Below, piece after piece: positions 46,006 to 55,064 of a stretch of DNA of 64,000 bases. Origin of the DNA: Primorskyibacter marinus (GTDB taxonomy: Bacteria > Pseudomonadota > Alphaproteobacteria > Rhodobacterales > Rhodobacteraceae). The notes beneath the pieces were generated by a model. That model saw nothing but the letters and a program-made list of their open reading frames with translations, was not told the origin of the DNA and did no database searches. The position numbers were made by a program, and so were the translations under genes. The stretch is from positions 496,001 to 560,000 of the forward strand of contig NZ_QJSD01000002.1 of assembly GCF_003313245.1 (NCBI RefSeq), written 5' to 3'. The first letter of the stretch is position 1. Each line of letters begins with the position of its first letter.

Positions 46006-46117
46006 AAGCCTGCCCCTTCTTACCCTCTTTGCGCGCAAGATAGGCGTACCCCGCGCCAAGCACCAGTGCAACGGACAGGGATTGTGCCGGGCGGCGCGGC
46101 GCGCTATCTGCGCCGCC

Positions 46118-46885
46118 ATGCCCAGATATGCGCTTTTGGTGGAATATGACGGCGGCCCGTTTTCGGGCTGGCAACGACAGGTCGGCCTGGCTTCGGTGCA
46201 GGGCGCGATAGAGGATGCCCTGGCGAAACTGGAGCCGCGCGCCCACAGGATCGCCGCCGCCGGGCGCACCGATGCGGGGGTCCATGCGCGGGGGCAGGTG
46301 GCGCATTGCGATATGGACAAGAACTGGGATCCGTTCCGCCTGTCCGAAGCGGTGAACTACCACCTGAAACCCGCCCCCGTGGCAATCCGCGCCTGCGTGG
46401 CGGTGGAGGACGACTGGCATGCCCGCTTTACGGCAACAGAGCGCCGCTACCTGTTCCGCATCCTGTGCCGCCGCGCGCCCCTGACGCTGGAGGCGGGGCA
46501 GGTCTGGAGGGTCGGCCTCGCCCTCGATGTCGACGCCATGCAAGAGGCCGCAAAGCGGCTGGTCGGGCATCACGACTTCACCACGTTCCGTTCGACAATA
46601 TGCCAGGCCAGATCGCCGCTGAAGACCCTCGACAGGCTCGACATTCACAAGGTTGACACAGGTGCCGGTCCAGAGGTTCACTTCGACGTGCGGGCGCGCT
46701 CCTTCCTGCACAATCAGGTGCGCAGCATCGTGGGCACGCTGGAACGCGTCGGTGCCGGCAGATGGTCGCCAGACGATGTCAGTGCAGCACTTGAAGCACG
46801 CGAACGTGCGGCCTGCGGCCCGGTGAGCCCGCCGGAAGGTCTGTACCTGATGGGCGTTGGCTACCCCGACGACCCGTTCGCCTGA
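46118..46885 (+). CDS. truA: tRNA pseudouridine(38-40) synthase
   Basis: The 255-aa enzyme makes pseudouridine at positions 38-40 of the tRNA anticodon arm. The catalytic Asp is in [27 protein letters not shown] near the start and [14 protein letters not shown] near the end are also conserved. ATG 46118 begins the family-typical [12 protein letters not shown]; the open frame extends upstream without support. A palindromic repeat follows its stop. Confidence 0.95.
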   Translation: MPRYALLVEYDGGPFSGWQRQVGLASVQGAIEDALAKLEPRAHRIAAAGRTDAGVHARGQVAHCDMDKNWDPFRLSEAVNYHLKPAPVAIRACVAVEDDWHARFTATERRYLFRILCRRAPLTLEAGQVWRVGLALDVDAMQEAAKRLVGHHDFTTFRSTICQARSPLKTLDRLDIHKVDTGAGPEVHFDVRARSFLHNQVRSIVGTLERVGAGRWSPDDVSAALEARERAACGPVSPPEGLYLMGVGYPDDPFA

Positions 46886-46915
46886 CATCGCAGACAACGC
46901 CGCCCGCGGCCGTCC

Positions 46916-46968
46916 CTTCTTCTTGGCACAAATACTCCGGGGAGCGCGAGGGGCTGGCCCCTCGTTCC
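46916..46968 (+). repeat. Palindromic repeat, copy 1
   Basis: The element runs CTTCTTCTTGGCACAAATAC, then CTCCGGGGAGCGCGAGGGG, CTGG and CCCCTCGTTCC. It contains two small palindromes, CTCCGGGGAG and CGAGGGG-CTGG-CCCCTCG. It begins 30 bases past the truA stop in the same direction. Copies 2 and 3 are at 52604 and 58200. Confidence 0.85.
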
Positions 46969-47089
46969 CGGACAGGGCCACAAGGGCCGAATTCTCAGCT
47001 ATTGCGACTCCCGAAAACGCCCGTGACAACATTTCGGTCGCAAACCGGGCGACGGCGCAAAAATCCTCTGGTGCATTCGGGCACGCGCA

Positions 47090-47096
47090 TATAAAT
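47090..47096 (+). promoter_or_regulatory. Candidate -10 element for the argD leader
   Basis: TATAAAT stands out in GC-rich sequence, nine bases before ATG 47105. No convincing -35 is visible. If used, transcription would start at or within a few bases of that ATG, giving a leaderless mRNA. Confidence 0.35.
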
Positions 47097-47104
47097 ACCC
47101 CTGC

Positions 47105-47158
47105 ATGACCGATACGCGCCAAAACACCTTGATCCGACGTCGACGCTGCTGCGTCTGA
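47105..47158 (+). CDS. Candidate 17-aa arginine-rich leader peptide upstream of argD
   Basis: The short ORF reads MTDTRQNTLIRRRRCCV. Four consecutive arginine codons (CGA CGT CGA CGC) lie in the 5' arm of a hairpin at 47136-47162. It ends 112 bases before the argD start. A run of codons for the pathway's end product inside a hairpin is the layout of ribosome-mediated attenuators. No Shine-Dalgarno is present, but a -10-like box nine bases upstream would allow leaderless translation, as known for the rhizobial trpL leader. The chance of coincidence is real. Confidence 0.35.
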   Translation: MTDTRQNTLIRRRRCCV

Positions 47159-47162
47159 CGTC
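47136..47162 (+). promoter_or_regulatory. Hairpin overlapping the leader's Arg codons
   Basis: GACGTCGACGC (47136-47146) pairs with GCGTC and GACGTC (47151-47155 and 47157-47162), one bulged T, loop TGCT. The 11-bp stem spans the arginine codons and the stop of the leader ORF. A second possible stem, GCGCC 47165-47169 with GGCGC 47192-47196, follows. Confidence 0.45.
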
Positions 47163-47270
47163 CCGCGCCTGTCGTTCCCGCGTCCATTGCCGGCGCAAAC
47201 CTTCCTCATCAGATTGACTTGAGCCTGCCCATGCGGCACTCAAAGAGCTTCATTCACAAGGATGCTGTCC

Positions 47271-48449
47271 ATGATCCCGTCCGTTCTGCCCACCTATGCG
47301 CGTGCGCCTTTGTCCTTCGTCAAGGGCGAAGGCCCCTGGTTGACCGAGGCCGACGGACGCCGATTTCTTGATCTGGGTGCCGGAATTGCCGTGAATGTTC
47401 TGGGCCACGCCAACCCCGATCTGACCACCGCGCTGACCGAGCAGGCGAACAAGGTCTGGCACGTCTCCAACCTTTACAGCATCCCCCAGCAGCAAGACCT
47501 GGCTGACAAGCTGGTGGCGGCGACATTTGCCGACACGGTGTTCTTCACCAATTCCGGCACCGAGGCGTGCGAGCTAGCCGTCAAGATGGCGCGGAAATAC
47601 TGGTACGAAAAAGACCAGCCCGAAAAGGTGGAGATTGTGACTTTCTCGGGCTCATTTCACGGACGGTCCTCGGCGGCCATCGCGGCCTCGGGGTCGGAAA
47701 AGATGGTCAAGGGCTTCGGCCCTGTTTTGCCGGGCTTTGTGCATGTTGACTGGGGCGACCACGACGGGTTGCACGCGGCCATCAATGACAACACTGCCGC
47801 CATCCTGATCGAGCCCGTACAGGGCGAGGGCGGTATCCGCCCGCTTCCCGATCAATGCCTGAAAGGGCTGCGCGCGCTGTGCGATGAGAAAGGCATCCTG
47901 TTGGTGTTGGACGAGGTCCAATGCGGCATGGGCCGGACCGGGAAGCTGTTCGCGCATGAATGGGCCGGTGTGACGCCCGACATCATGATGGTCGCCAAAG
48001 GCATCGGCGGGGGCTTTCCTCTGGGGGCTGTGCTGGCGACGCAAGACGCGGCATCGGGCATGGTGGTGGGCACGCATGGATCGACCTATGGCGGCAACCC
48101 GCTGGCCTGCGCGGTCGGCGGCAAGGTCATGGAAATCGTCTCTGACCCTGAATTTCTTGCAGATGTGCGCAAACGGTCCGGACTGCTGCGGCAAAAGCTG
48201 GAAGGGCTGGTTGCCTCTCATCCCGATGTTTTCGAAGGCGTGCGCGGGTCTGGCATGATGCTGGGACTGAAATGCAAGGTTGCGCCTGCCGATCTGGTCA
48301 AGGCGGGCTATGACAATCTGGTGATCCTTGTGCCTGCCGCCGATAATGTGGTGCGCCTTCTGCCGCCACTCAATCTGACGGAAGACGAGATCGCCGAGGC
48401 GGTGACACGGATTGATGCAGCGGCAAGCACCGTCGGGGCCGATGTATGA
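47271..48449 (+). CDS. argD: Acetylornithine aminotransferase
   Basis: The 392-aa PLP enzyme converts N-acetylglutamate semialdehyde to N-acetylornithine, and possibly the succinyl analogue. The substrate region NSGTEACELAVKMARKYWYE, the Asp in LVLDEVQCGMGRTG and the PLP lysine in MVAKGIGGGFPLGA are present. ATG 47271 is preferred over ATG 47262 because AAGGA is spaced eight bases from it. Its stop overlaps the next gene, a GNAT enzyme, with argF beyond: a small arginine operon. Confidence 0.94.
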   Translation: MIPSVLPTYARAPLSFVKGEGPWLTEADGRRFLDLGAGIAVNVLGHANPDLTTALTEQANKVWHVSNLYSIPQQQDLADKLVAATFADTVFFTNSGTEACELAVKMARKYWYEKDQPEKVEIVTFSGSFHGRSSAAIAASGSEKMVKGFGPVLPGFVHVDWGDHDGLHAAINDNTAAILIEPVQGEGGIRPLPDQCLKGLRALCDEKGILLVLDEVQCGMGRTGKLFAHEWAGVTPDIMMVAKGIGGGFPLGAVLATQDAASGMVVGTHGSTYGGNPLACAVGGKVMEIVSDPEFLADVRKRSGLLRQKLEGLVASHPDVFEGVRGSGMMLGLKCKVAPADLVKAGYDNLVILVPAADNVVRLLPPLNLTEDEIAEAVTRIDAAASTVGADV

Positions 48450-48927
48450 GTTCCGCCCGGTGACACGCGCCGATTACGATATGCTGCGCGGATGGCTGGG
48501 ACAGGCGCATGTCGCACCTGTCTGGGGGCCGCCGGAGCACGAAATCGCGCTCATCGACGCCGATATCGACGGCGGCGACTGTCAGATGCATGTCGTGTCT
48601 CAGGATGGTGTGGCGTTTGCGTTCATTCAGGATTGGTGTCCCCATCTGGCAGGCGTGCCGCATTTCACTGATACGGTGCCGCGCACGCGTGCCGTGGACA
48701 CCTTCCTTGGTGTCCCAAGCTTTCTTGGGCAGTGCCATGCCAAGGCCTATGTTCGTCAATATGCACAAACCTTGCTGGATGGCGGCGCGGCTGAGGTCGT
48801 GACCGATCCGCGCCTGACCAACCCGCGTGGCATCGCGATTTTTCGCGGCGCAGGGTTCATACCCGGCGAGGTTCGTCCCTGCGAGGATGGCGAACTGGTG
48901 CAGAACATGCATTTCCGACGAAGCTGA
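48442..48927 (+). CDS. GNAT acetyltransferase, AAC(6')-like
   Basis: The 161-aa protein resembles aminoglycoside 6'-acetyltransferase-type GNAT enzymes: [40 protein letters not shown] and [21 protein letters not shown]. The acetyl-CoA loop is atypical, as in this subgroup. It overlaps argD by eight bases and precedes argF by 89 bases. A role in arginine metabolism or modification of a small amine is inferred from position. Drug resistance should not be assumed. Confidence 0.82.
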   Translation: MYEFRPVTRADYDMLRGWLGQAHVAPVWGPPEHEIALIDADIDGGDCQMHVVSQDGVAFAFIQDWCPHLAGVPHFTDTVPRTRAVDTFLGVPSFLGQCHAKAYVRQYAQTLLDGGAAEVVTDPRLTNPRGIAIFRGAGFIPGEVRPCEDGELVQNMHFRRS

Positions 48928-49016
48928 ACCATTCTACCGTGCAACATCATCCCCCGGCGCGCGCGCCCCGGCGACAGGTCGGCATTTTTTCGGCAGACAG
49001 CAAAGCGAACCCATAT

Positions 49017-49943
49017 ATGACCCATTTCCTCGATATTCACACCACTGCGCCGGAGGACCTTCGGCAGATCATTGATTCCGGCAAGGCGATGAAAAAGGCG
49101 CGCCTCGGCCGCCCGAAGGGCACCCCGGATGACGAGCAGCCCCTTTCAGGGCAGATGGTCGCGCTGATCTTTGAAAAGCCCTCGACCCGGACGCGTGTCA
49201 GCTTTGACGTCGGGGTGCGTCAGATGGGCGGGCAGACGATGGTGCTGTCGGGAACGGATATGCAGCTGGGCCATGGTGAAACAATCGCCGATACGGCCCG
49301 CGTGCTGAGCCGCTATGTCGATCTGATCATGATCCGGACATTTGAAGAGGCGACATTGCTGGAAATGGCCGAACATGCCGATGTGCCGGTGATCAACGGG
49401 CTGACAAACCGGACGCATCCCTGCCAGATCATGGCCGATATCATGACGTTCGAGGAACATAACGGTCCGATCGCAGGCAAGAAGGTTGTCTGGTCGGGCG
49501 ATGGCAACAATGTCTGTGCGTCCTTCATTCACGCCGCCGGGCAGTTCGGCTTTGATTTCACCTTTACCGGGCCACAGACGTTGGACCCCGAACCCGGCTT
49601 CATTGAAGAAGCGCGGGCCAAAGGCGTCCGCGTCGAGATCGAGCGCAACCCGATGACAGCGGTTGAGGGGGCGGATCTGATCGTCACCGACACCTGGGTC
49701 AGCATGCATGATCCGCAATCCGCCCGTGAGCGGCGGCATAATCAGCTGCGCGGCTATCAGGTGAACGAACGCCTGATGGCCAACGCAAAGCCTGACGCGC
49801 TGTTCATGCATTGCCTGCCTGCGCATCGCGATGATGAGGCCACGTCCGAGGTGATGGACGGCCCGCATTCTGTGATCTTTGACGAGGCCGAGAACCGTCT
49901 GCACGCGCAAAAGGCTGTCATGCGCTGGTGTCTGGGCGTCTGA
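49017..49943 (+). CDS. argF: Ornithine carbamoyltransferase
   Basis: The 308-aa enzyme joins carbamoyl phosphate and ornithine to citrulline. Motifs: [14 protein letters not shown] (carbamoyl phosphate), [21 protein letters not shown] and [12 protein letters not shown]. The ATG at 49017 gives the standard [10 protein letters not shown] start; the frame is open upstream. The ribosome binding site is weak. Third gene of the argD cluster. Confidence 0.95.
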   Translation: MTHFLDIHTTAPEDLRQIIDSGKAMKKARLGRPKGTPDDEQPLSGQMVALIFEKPSTRTRVSFDVGVRQMGGQTMVLSGTDMQLGHGETIADTARVLSRYVDLIMIRTFEEATLLEMAEHADVPVINGLTNRTHPCQIMADIMTFEEHNGPIAGKKVVWSGDGNNVCASFIHAAGQFGFDFTFTGPQTLDPEPGFIEEARAKGVRVEIERNPMTAVEGADLIVTDTWVSMHDPQSARERRHNQLRGYQVNERLMANAKPDALFMHCLPAHRDDEATSEVMDGPHSVIFDEAENRLHAQKAVMRWCLGV

Positions 49944-50113
49944 GCGCCCGCCCTTGTGAGAGCGTGTCGCCGGACCGCGAGGCACCGGCTCAGGGCCGGT
50001 GCGGGTGGCGCTGTAACTGTGGCGTGTCGGTTTGTTGGGATGTTTGGTCGGGCTGTGGCTAAAATCCATTGGACAAGATCACCGCCCCCATTCCGCGTCT
50101 GGGGGTCGATGCC

Positions 50114-52552
50114 CTATTGCCCGCGTGGCTTGGCCCGCAGCGTCGGATCGGCCTGGGTGGGATCGTCAGGCCAGGGATGTCTTGGATAACGGCCGCGCAT
50201 GTCCTTTCGGACATCCTCATAGGAGGTTGCCCAGAATCCCGGCAGGTCCATGGTTGTCTGCACCGGTCGGCCTGCCGGGGACAACAGCGTAACCCGCAGC
50301 GGTTGTCCCCCGACGGTGGGATGTGTCGTCTGGCCGAACATCTCTTGCAAGCGCAAGCTGATCTCCGGTGCCGCGCCGGAATAGTCGATCGGGATGCTGC
50401 GTCCGAGAGGCGTTGTGAAATGCGCAGGCACGGCCCGGTCCAGCGCCTGCATGTCGTCCCAACCCAGCATCGCCCGCAATGCATCGAGCAGATCGAAGCG
50501 TTTCCAGTCCTCGGCAGTTCTGATGCCGGTGAGGTAGGGCAGCAACCAATCTTCCAGACCCGCCATCAATGCGTCTTCGGACATGTCCGGAAGGCGCATC
50601 CCATCCGCACGGGCGAGCGTCACCCGTGCCCGGAACAGTTGCGCCTTGGTCGAGAAGGCAAACCCCAACTCGCGCACCCCGTCCAGCATTGCCCGCGCGA
50701 TGGCGTCTGCCGGGGCGTCCTTCCACAGCCGGTCATCCAGCGCCAGCGCGCCGTAGCGTTCCTGCTGGCGGGCGACCACGCGCCGTTCGCGCCGTGACCA
50801 TTCACACAGATCGACCCAGGTGATGCGCTCAGCGAAAAGCCCGCGCAACTCAGCCTCGGACAGGGCGATGGCCTGCCGAATGCGCGCCTCGCGCGGGTTG
50901 CCGTCGGTGTCGGTCACGACGATCAGGCGTTGTCCGGCCAGCGGATCAGCCTCGTTCATCACCGCACCCTTGCCGCCTGACAGCACAAAGCGCGGAGCCT
51001 CGCCCTTGCGTCGAAGCCCCACGCGGTCAGGGTAAGCCAGCGCCACCATGCCGGCGGATGAGAGCGGACCAGCGGGCTTGGCGGATCGCGCCAGGCGTTT
51101 TGCCTCGGCGCGAATGCGCGACAACGTGGCGCGGTCGGCAGGCCAGGGCCGCCGGTCTGCATAGGCCTTCGGATCGGCCAGCGCTTCCAGCCGCAGCGAC
51201 AGATCCGCGGGCGCACCGCGCAACGGATCACGCTCGGCCAGCAAGGCGGCGAGCGGGGCCGCATCCTGCCCGGCTGTCACCAGCATGTGACCAAGGCGCG
51301 GATGCAGTGGCAGCGCGGCCAGCGCCTTGCCATGGGCCGTGATGCGGCCCGCGCCATCCAGCGCCCCCAGCATCCGCAACAGCGCCTGCGCCTCGGCGAG
51401 CGCGCCGGGGTTGGGCGGGGTCAGAAACGGCAACTCGGACGCCTTCGCCCCCCATGCGGCCAGTTCCAGCGCCAACCCGGTCAAGTCCGCGGTCTCGATC
51501 TCGGCCGGCGGATAGGCGGCCAGCGCGCCTTCTTCGCCCTTGGACCACATCCGGTAGGCCACACCGTCGGCGACACGTCCCGCGCGCCCGGCGCGTTGCG
51601 TGGCCTCGGCGCGGGTGACGCGTTCCGTGACCAGCCGCGACATGCCAGAGCCCGGATCGAACCGCGCCCGCCGCGCGCGCCCCGCATCGATCACCACGCG
51701 CACATCCTCGATCGTCAGCGAGGTTTCTGCGATGGATGTAGCCAGCACGATCTTGCGGCGGGTGGGGTCGGCTCGGATTGCCGCGCGTTGGTCGGCGAAA
51801 GGCATCGCTCCGTAAAGCGGGCGCAGCACGCAGCCCTTTGGCAGACGGCCTGACAAGGCAGTTTCGACCCGCCGGATCTCGCCTTCGCCCGGCAAGAAAA
51901 CCAACACCCCGCCGGTTGTTTCGCCAAGCGCCGTCACCACCTGTTCCGCCACGGCCTGCTCCAGCCGGGCGCGCCGGTCCAACGGTCTGGCCAAATGCCG
52001 CGTCTCGACCGGATAGCTCCGCCCCTCCGACGTGACCACCGGCGCGTCCATCAGACCTGCCACCGGCCCTGCATCCAGTGTCGCCGACATTGCCAGCAAC
52101 AGCAGATCGTCGCGCAAAGCCTCGGCGATCTCCAGGCACAGCGCCAGACCGAGATCGGCATTCAGCGACCGTTCATGGAATTCGTCAAAGATCACCGCAC
52201 CAACGCCCGACAACTCGGGATCGGACTGAATCATGCGCGTCAAGATACCCTCGGTGACCACTTCGATCCGCGTGGCGTGGCCGGTTTTCGCCTCGCCACG
52301 AATGCGGTAGCCCACCCGTGCTCCGACCGCGTCGCCCAGCGATTCTGCCATGCGCTCCGCCGCGGCACGCGCCGCCAGCCTCCGCGGCTCCAGCATCAGA
52401 ATGCGCCCCTGCGTCAGGCCCGCCTCCAGCATCGCCAGAGGAACCCGCGTTGTCTTGCCCGCCCCCGGCGGGGCTTGCAGCACCGCGCGCCCGCGCTTTG
52501 CAAGCGCGGCAATCACCTGGGGCAAGACATCATCAATAGGCAGCCGATCCAT
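50114..52552 (-). CDS. hrpB: ATP-dependent RNA helicase HrpB
   Basis: The 812-aa DEAH-family helicase shows motif I APPGAGKTTRVPLA, motif II DEFH (VIFDEFHERSLNAD), motif III SATLD and motif VI QRAGRAGRV. The C-terminal HrpB domain follows (about 480-812). ATG 52552 (MDRLPIDDVLPQV) has AAGG six bases upstream; a longer frame to 52891 is unsupported and carries the repeat. Cellular role is poorly known. It diverges from meaB. Confidence 0.92.
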   Translation of the reverse strand: MDRLPIDDVLPQVIAALAKRGRAVLQAPPGAGKTTRVPLAMLEAGLTQGRILMLEPRRLAARAAAERMAESLGDAVGARVGYRIRGEAKTGHATRIEVVTEGILTRMIQSDPELSGVGAVIFDEFHERSLNADLGLALCLEIAEALRDDLLLLAMSATLDAGPVAGLMDAPVVTSEGRSYPVETRHLARPLDRRARLEQAVAEQVVTALGETTGGVLVFLPGEGEIRRVETALSGRLPKGCVLRPLYGAMPFADQRAAIRADPTRRKIVLATSIAETSLTIEDVRVVIDAGRARRARFDPGSGMSRLVTERVTRAEATQRAGRAGRVADGVAYRMWSKGEEGALAAYPPAEIETADLTGLALELAAWGAKASELPFLTPPNPGALAEAQALLRMLGALDGAGRITAHGKALAALPLHPRLGHMLVTAGQDAAPLAALLAERDPLRGAPADLSLRLEALADPKAYADRRPWPADRATLSRIRAEAKRLARSAKPAGPLSSAGMVALAYPDRVGLRRKGEAPRFVLSGGKGAVMNEADPLAGQRLIVVTDTDGNPREARIRQAIALSEAELRGLFAERITWVDLCEWSRRERRVVARQQERYGALALDDRLWKDAPADAIARAMLDGVRELGFAFSTKAQLFRARVTLARADGMRLPDMSEDALMAGLEDWLLPYLTGIRTAEDWKRFDLLDALRAMLGWDDMQALDRAVPAHFTTPLGRSIPIDYSGAAPEISLRLQEMFGQTTHPTVGGQPLRVTLLSPAGRPVQTTMDLPGFWATSYEDVRKDMRGRYPRHPWPDDPTQADPTLRAKPRGQ

Positions 52553-52603
52553 GCCCAGCCTTATGGAACGCACCCCCGCCGCCGTAAAGCCCGCGCGATC
52601 CTG

Positions 52604-52656
52604 CTTCTTCTTGGTCAAAATACTCCGGGGAGCGCGAGGGGCTGGCCCCTCGCTCC
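52604..52656 (+). repeat. Palindromic repeat, copy 2
   Basis: The sequence agrees with copy 1 at nearly every position (GGTCAAAATAC in place of GGCACAAATAC, CGCTCC in place of CGTTCC). It lies in the divergent gap between hrpB and meaB, not behind a gene on its own strand, so it is not simply a terminator. Confidence 0.85.
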
Positions 52657-52744
52657 TGTCCCATCTGGGCGCACCAACGCTGGTCATCTGGACAATCATG
52701 CCGCAAACCATGCAAATGGTGCCAAAGCAGCGAATGAGGGCGGC

Positions 52745-53722
52745 ATGGATATTCCAGACACGGCGCAACGCATCCTTGCAGGCGAACGTCGCGCCTTGGC
52801 GCGGGCGATCACATTGGTGGAAAGCGGGCGCGATGATCATCGCAAGCTCGCGGCGGCCTTGCTGGACGAACTCAAAGGTGCAGGCCGTCAAGCGTTGCGT
52901 ATCGGCCTTTCGGGAACACCGGGCGTGGGCAAATCGACCTTTATCGAAACGTTCGGCTGCTTCCTCACCGCCAAGGGCCTGAAAGTGGCTGTTCTGGCGG
53001 TCGATCCGTCCTCTGTCCGCTCCGGCGGGTCCATTCTGGGCGACAAGACCCGGATGGACCGGCTCAGCCGCGACGCCAATGCCTTTATTCGCCCCTCACC
53101 CAGCCAAAGCCAGTTGGGCGGCGTCGGGCGCCGGTCGCGCGAGGCGGTGGCGCTGTGCGAGGCAGCGGGCTTTGACGTGGTGCTGATCGAAACCGTTGGG
53201 GTGGGACAATCCGAAACCATGGTGGCCGAGATGGCCGATCTTTTCGTGCTGCTGCTGGCACCCGCGGGCGGCGACGAATTGCAGGGTGTCAAACGCGGCA
53301 TCATGGAAATCGCGGATATCATTCTGGTCAACAAGGCGGATGGCGACCTGAAAACGGCAGCCACGCGCACCTGCGCCGACTATTCCGGCGCGTTGCGGCT
53401 GTTGCGCAAACGCCCTCAGGATCCGGACGGATTTCCCAAGGCAATGACGGTCTCGGCGCTGGAGGATGCAGGCATCCAAAAAGCCTGGGACGAGATGAAT
53501 GCCCTGACGGATTGGCGTCGCGACGCGGGGCATTTCGACAGCCGCCGCGCAGCACAGGCCCGGTTCTGGTTCGAGGAAGAAGTACGCCAATCCTTGCTGT
53601 CACGTCTGCGCCGCGAACCCATCAAGGGCGCGTTGGAAACGCTTGCCCGACAGGTTGAAACAGGACAGGCAACGCCCTCGGGCGCGGCGGTGGAACTTAT
53701 GCAGACCTATCTGGGCGGCTGA
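52745..53722 (+). CDS. meaB: MeaB/ArgK-type G3E GTPase
   Basis: The 325-aa GTPase has P-loop GTPGVGKSTFIETFG, switch regions VDPSSVRSGGSILGDKTRM and DVVLIETVGVGQSE, and NKADGD for guanine recognition. MeaB protects and reloads methylmalonyl-CoA mutase with adenosylcobalamin. No mutase gene is in this window. ATG 52745 has GAGGG nearby; the open frame back to 51995 is an artefact antisense to hrpB. Confidence 0.93.
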   Translation: MDIPDTAQRILAGERRALARAITLVESGRDDHRKLAAALLDELKGAGRQALRIGLSGTPGVGKSTFIETFGCFLTAKGLKVAVLAVDPSSVRSGGSILGDKTRMDRLSRDANAFIRPSPSQSQLGGVGRRSREAVALCEAAGFDVVLIETVGVGQSETMVAEMADLFVLLLAPAGGDELQGVKRGIMEIADIILVNKADGDLKTAATRTCADYSGALRLLRKRPQDPDGFPKAMTVSALEDAGIQKAWDEMNALTDWRRDAGHFDSRRAAQARFWFEEEVRQSLLSRLRREPIKGALETLARQVETGQATPSGAAVELMQTYLGG

Positions 53723-53726
53723 CCCC

Positions 53727-54557
53727 GTGGCGCGGACCGAAGAGCGCATCTTCAATGGCGGTCACATCCGCGCCAGCCTGTTCAATCCTGATGCTGCCCG
53801 CCTGATTGTCACGTTCCGGCAAAGAGTGGCTGATCCGGGAACGTTCAGCGAGGCCCGCCCGGTTCACAGCTTCATCCGCCACAACCATGCGCATCTGCAC
53901 CTTCAAAGCCAGCACAACGATTGGTACATCAATGCCGACACGCTGGCGCTTGCAGACGTTCTGCGGGATGTGACGGCACGCTACAGACGTGTCTCTGCCA
54001 TCGGCTTTTCGATGGGAGGCTATGCGGCGCTGCGATTTTCCAAACCGTTGCGGCTGCGGCAGCTGGTCGCCGTCTCGCCGCAATTCACGATCTCGCCAAG
54101 GGTGCTGCCGGGGGATGCGCGCTATCGTGATTGTGCGGGCGGTTTTGATGATGCCCTGGGCAGTCTGGACGCCACGGCGCGGCGCGGCCTGCAAGGGGTG
54201 ATCCTGTGCGATCCGTTCAAGCGGCTGGATGTGGTGAATGCCGAAATGATCCAGACGGTGTTTCCCAATCTACACATCTGCCGCCTGGGCGGTGGCGGGC
54301 ATCCGGCAAGCCGCGTCCTGCGGCAGGGCGGGCATTTCGGCGATTTGCAGAAACTTCTGCTGTCAGGCGAGGTAGACCCGGCGCGCGTCATCGCGCTGCA
54401 TCGGACCAGCCGCCGCGAATCGGACCATTACTGGGCGCATATCGCGAAGGTTGCGGCGCGCAGACAGCGGCCGGAATTGGCAGAGTTCGCGGCTGAACGG
54501 GCAGCCAGGCTGATTGCTGTCGCACAAGCAGGGCGGAATCCGCCTGATGCCTCTTGA
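53727..54557 (+). CDS. Alpha/beta-hydrolase-like protein of unknown function
   Basis: The 276-aa product has a nucleophile elbow GFSMGGYAALRF after a short N-terminal beta-rich part (LIVTFRQRVADPG), and a later GGGGHPASRVLRQGGHF that may carry the catalytic His. It resembles proteins that follow a hydrolase fold but I do not recognise a specific family. The start is GTG 53727, four bases after the meaB stop. The C-terminal 70 residues are helical and charged. Function unknown. Confidence 0.65.
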   Translation: MARTEERIFNGGHIRASLFNPDAARLIVTFRQRVADPGTFSEARPVHSFIRHNHAHLHLQSQHNDWYINADTLALADVLRDVTARYRRVSAIGFSMGGYAALRFSKPLRLRQLVAVSPQFTISPRVLPGDARYRDCAGGFDDALGSLDATARRGLQGVILCDPFKRLDVVNAEMIQTVFPNLHICRLGGGGHPASRVLRQGGHFGDLQKLLLSGEVDPARVIALHRTSRRESDHYWAHIAKVAARRQRPELAEFAAERAARLIAVAQAGRNPPDAS

Positions 54558-54582
54558 CGGGCTGGGGCATAGGCCCTAATGA
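54554..54582 (+). promoter_or_regulatory. Candidate sigma-70 promoter for rpmB
   Basis: TTGACG (54554-54559) and TAATGA (54577-54582) are 17 bases apart, the ideal spacing. Transcription would start near 54590, about 80 bases before rpmB. It overlaps the end of the previous gene. Confidence 0.5.
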
Positions 54583-54672
54583 CACCCAACCAGTTTCCGG
54601 GCGCTGCTGCGGCAGTGCCTTTTAATATTGGCGAAAGCGAGGCTTTTGCCGGAACCAGACGAGGATGGACAC

Positions 54673-54963
54673 ATGTCGCGCCGTTGCGAATTGACCGGAA
54701 AAGGCCCGATGACTGGCAACAATGTCAGCCATGCCAACAACAAGACCCGCCGTCGTTTCCTGCCGAACCTGAACGACGTCACGCTGCAATCCGAAGCGCT
54801 GGGGCGTGGCATCAAGCTGCGTATCTCGGCTTCGGCACTGCGCAGCGTCGATCACCGGGGTGGGCTGGACGCATATCTTGCGAAAGCCAAGGACGACACG
54901 CTTTCGGCCACCGCGCTGAAAACGAAAAAAGAGATCGCAAAGGCGCTGGCCGCAACGGCCTGA
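54673..54963 (+). CDS. rpmB: 50S ribosomal protein L28
   Basis: The 96-aa protein starts [20 protein letters not shown] and has [12 protein letters not shown], the clear L28 signature. The usual alphaproteobacterial length is matched. The open frame starts 45 bases earlier but the MSRRC start is family-standard and GAGGA precedes it. Its own promoter and terminator make it a single-gene unit. Confidence 0.97.
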   Translation: MSRRCELTGKGPMTGNNVSHANNKTRRRFLPNLNDVTLQSEALGRGIKLRISASALRSVDHRGGLDAYLAKAKDDTLSATALKTKKEIAKALAATA

Positions 54964-54990
54964 CAAGCTTATGATCGAGGGACAATATGC

Positions 54991-55024
54991 AGCCTCGCCT
55001 TTATCGGCGGGGCTGTTTCCTTTT
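54991..55024 (+). terminator. Rho-independent terminator of rpmB
   Basis: AGCCTCGCC (54991-54999) pairs with GGCGGGGCT (55006-55014), one G-T pair, six-base loop, then GTTTCCTTTT. It lies 27 bases after the stop codon. Confidence 0.85.
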
Positions 55025-55064
55025 GTCGCGTCGAACACCTGGATCTGCTGGCTAGAGTGACGCC

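Larger units (their letters stand above)
46886..47270. other. truA-argD gap with repeat and candidate leader
   Basis: The 385-base gap holds a copy of the 53-bp palindromic repeat at 46916-46968, about 100 bases with nothing recognised, and then the candidate argD leader with promoter -10 element, short peptide and hairpin at 47090-47162. ORFs of 60-80 codons on the minus strand here lack start signals. Confidence 0.55.

Noticed and set aside
46995-47243. Minus-strand frames of 62-82 codons upstream of argD.
   Set aside because: They lack start signals and overlap the better supported leader hairpin; likely chance.
48442-48927. Calling the AAC(6')-like GNAT an antibiotic resistance gene.
   Set aside because: Its place inside the arginine operon and lack of mobile elements argue for a housekeeping role; resistance cannot be inferred from fold alone.
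51995-52744. A 250-codon upstream extension of meaB.
   Set aside because: It is antisense to hrpB, crosses a repeat element, and has no MeaB-like sequence; the ATG at 52745 begins the conserved protein.
54991-55024. Reading the hairpin after rpmB as a copper riboswitch for the following genes.
   Set aside because: The stem with T-rich tail is a standard intrinsic terminator and lies before the DUF2946 ORF, whose own layout explains regulation better.
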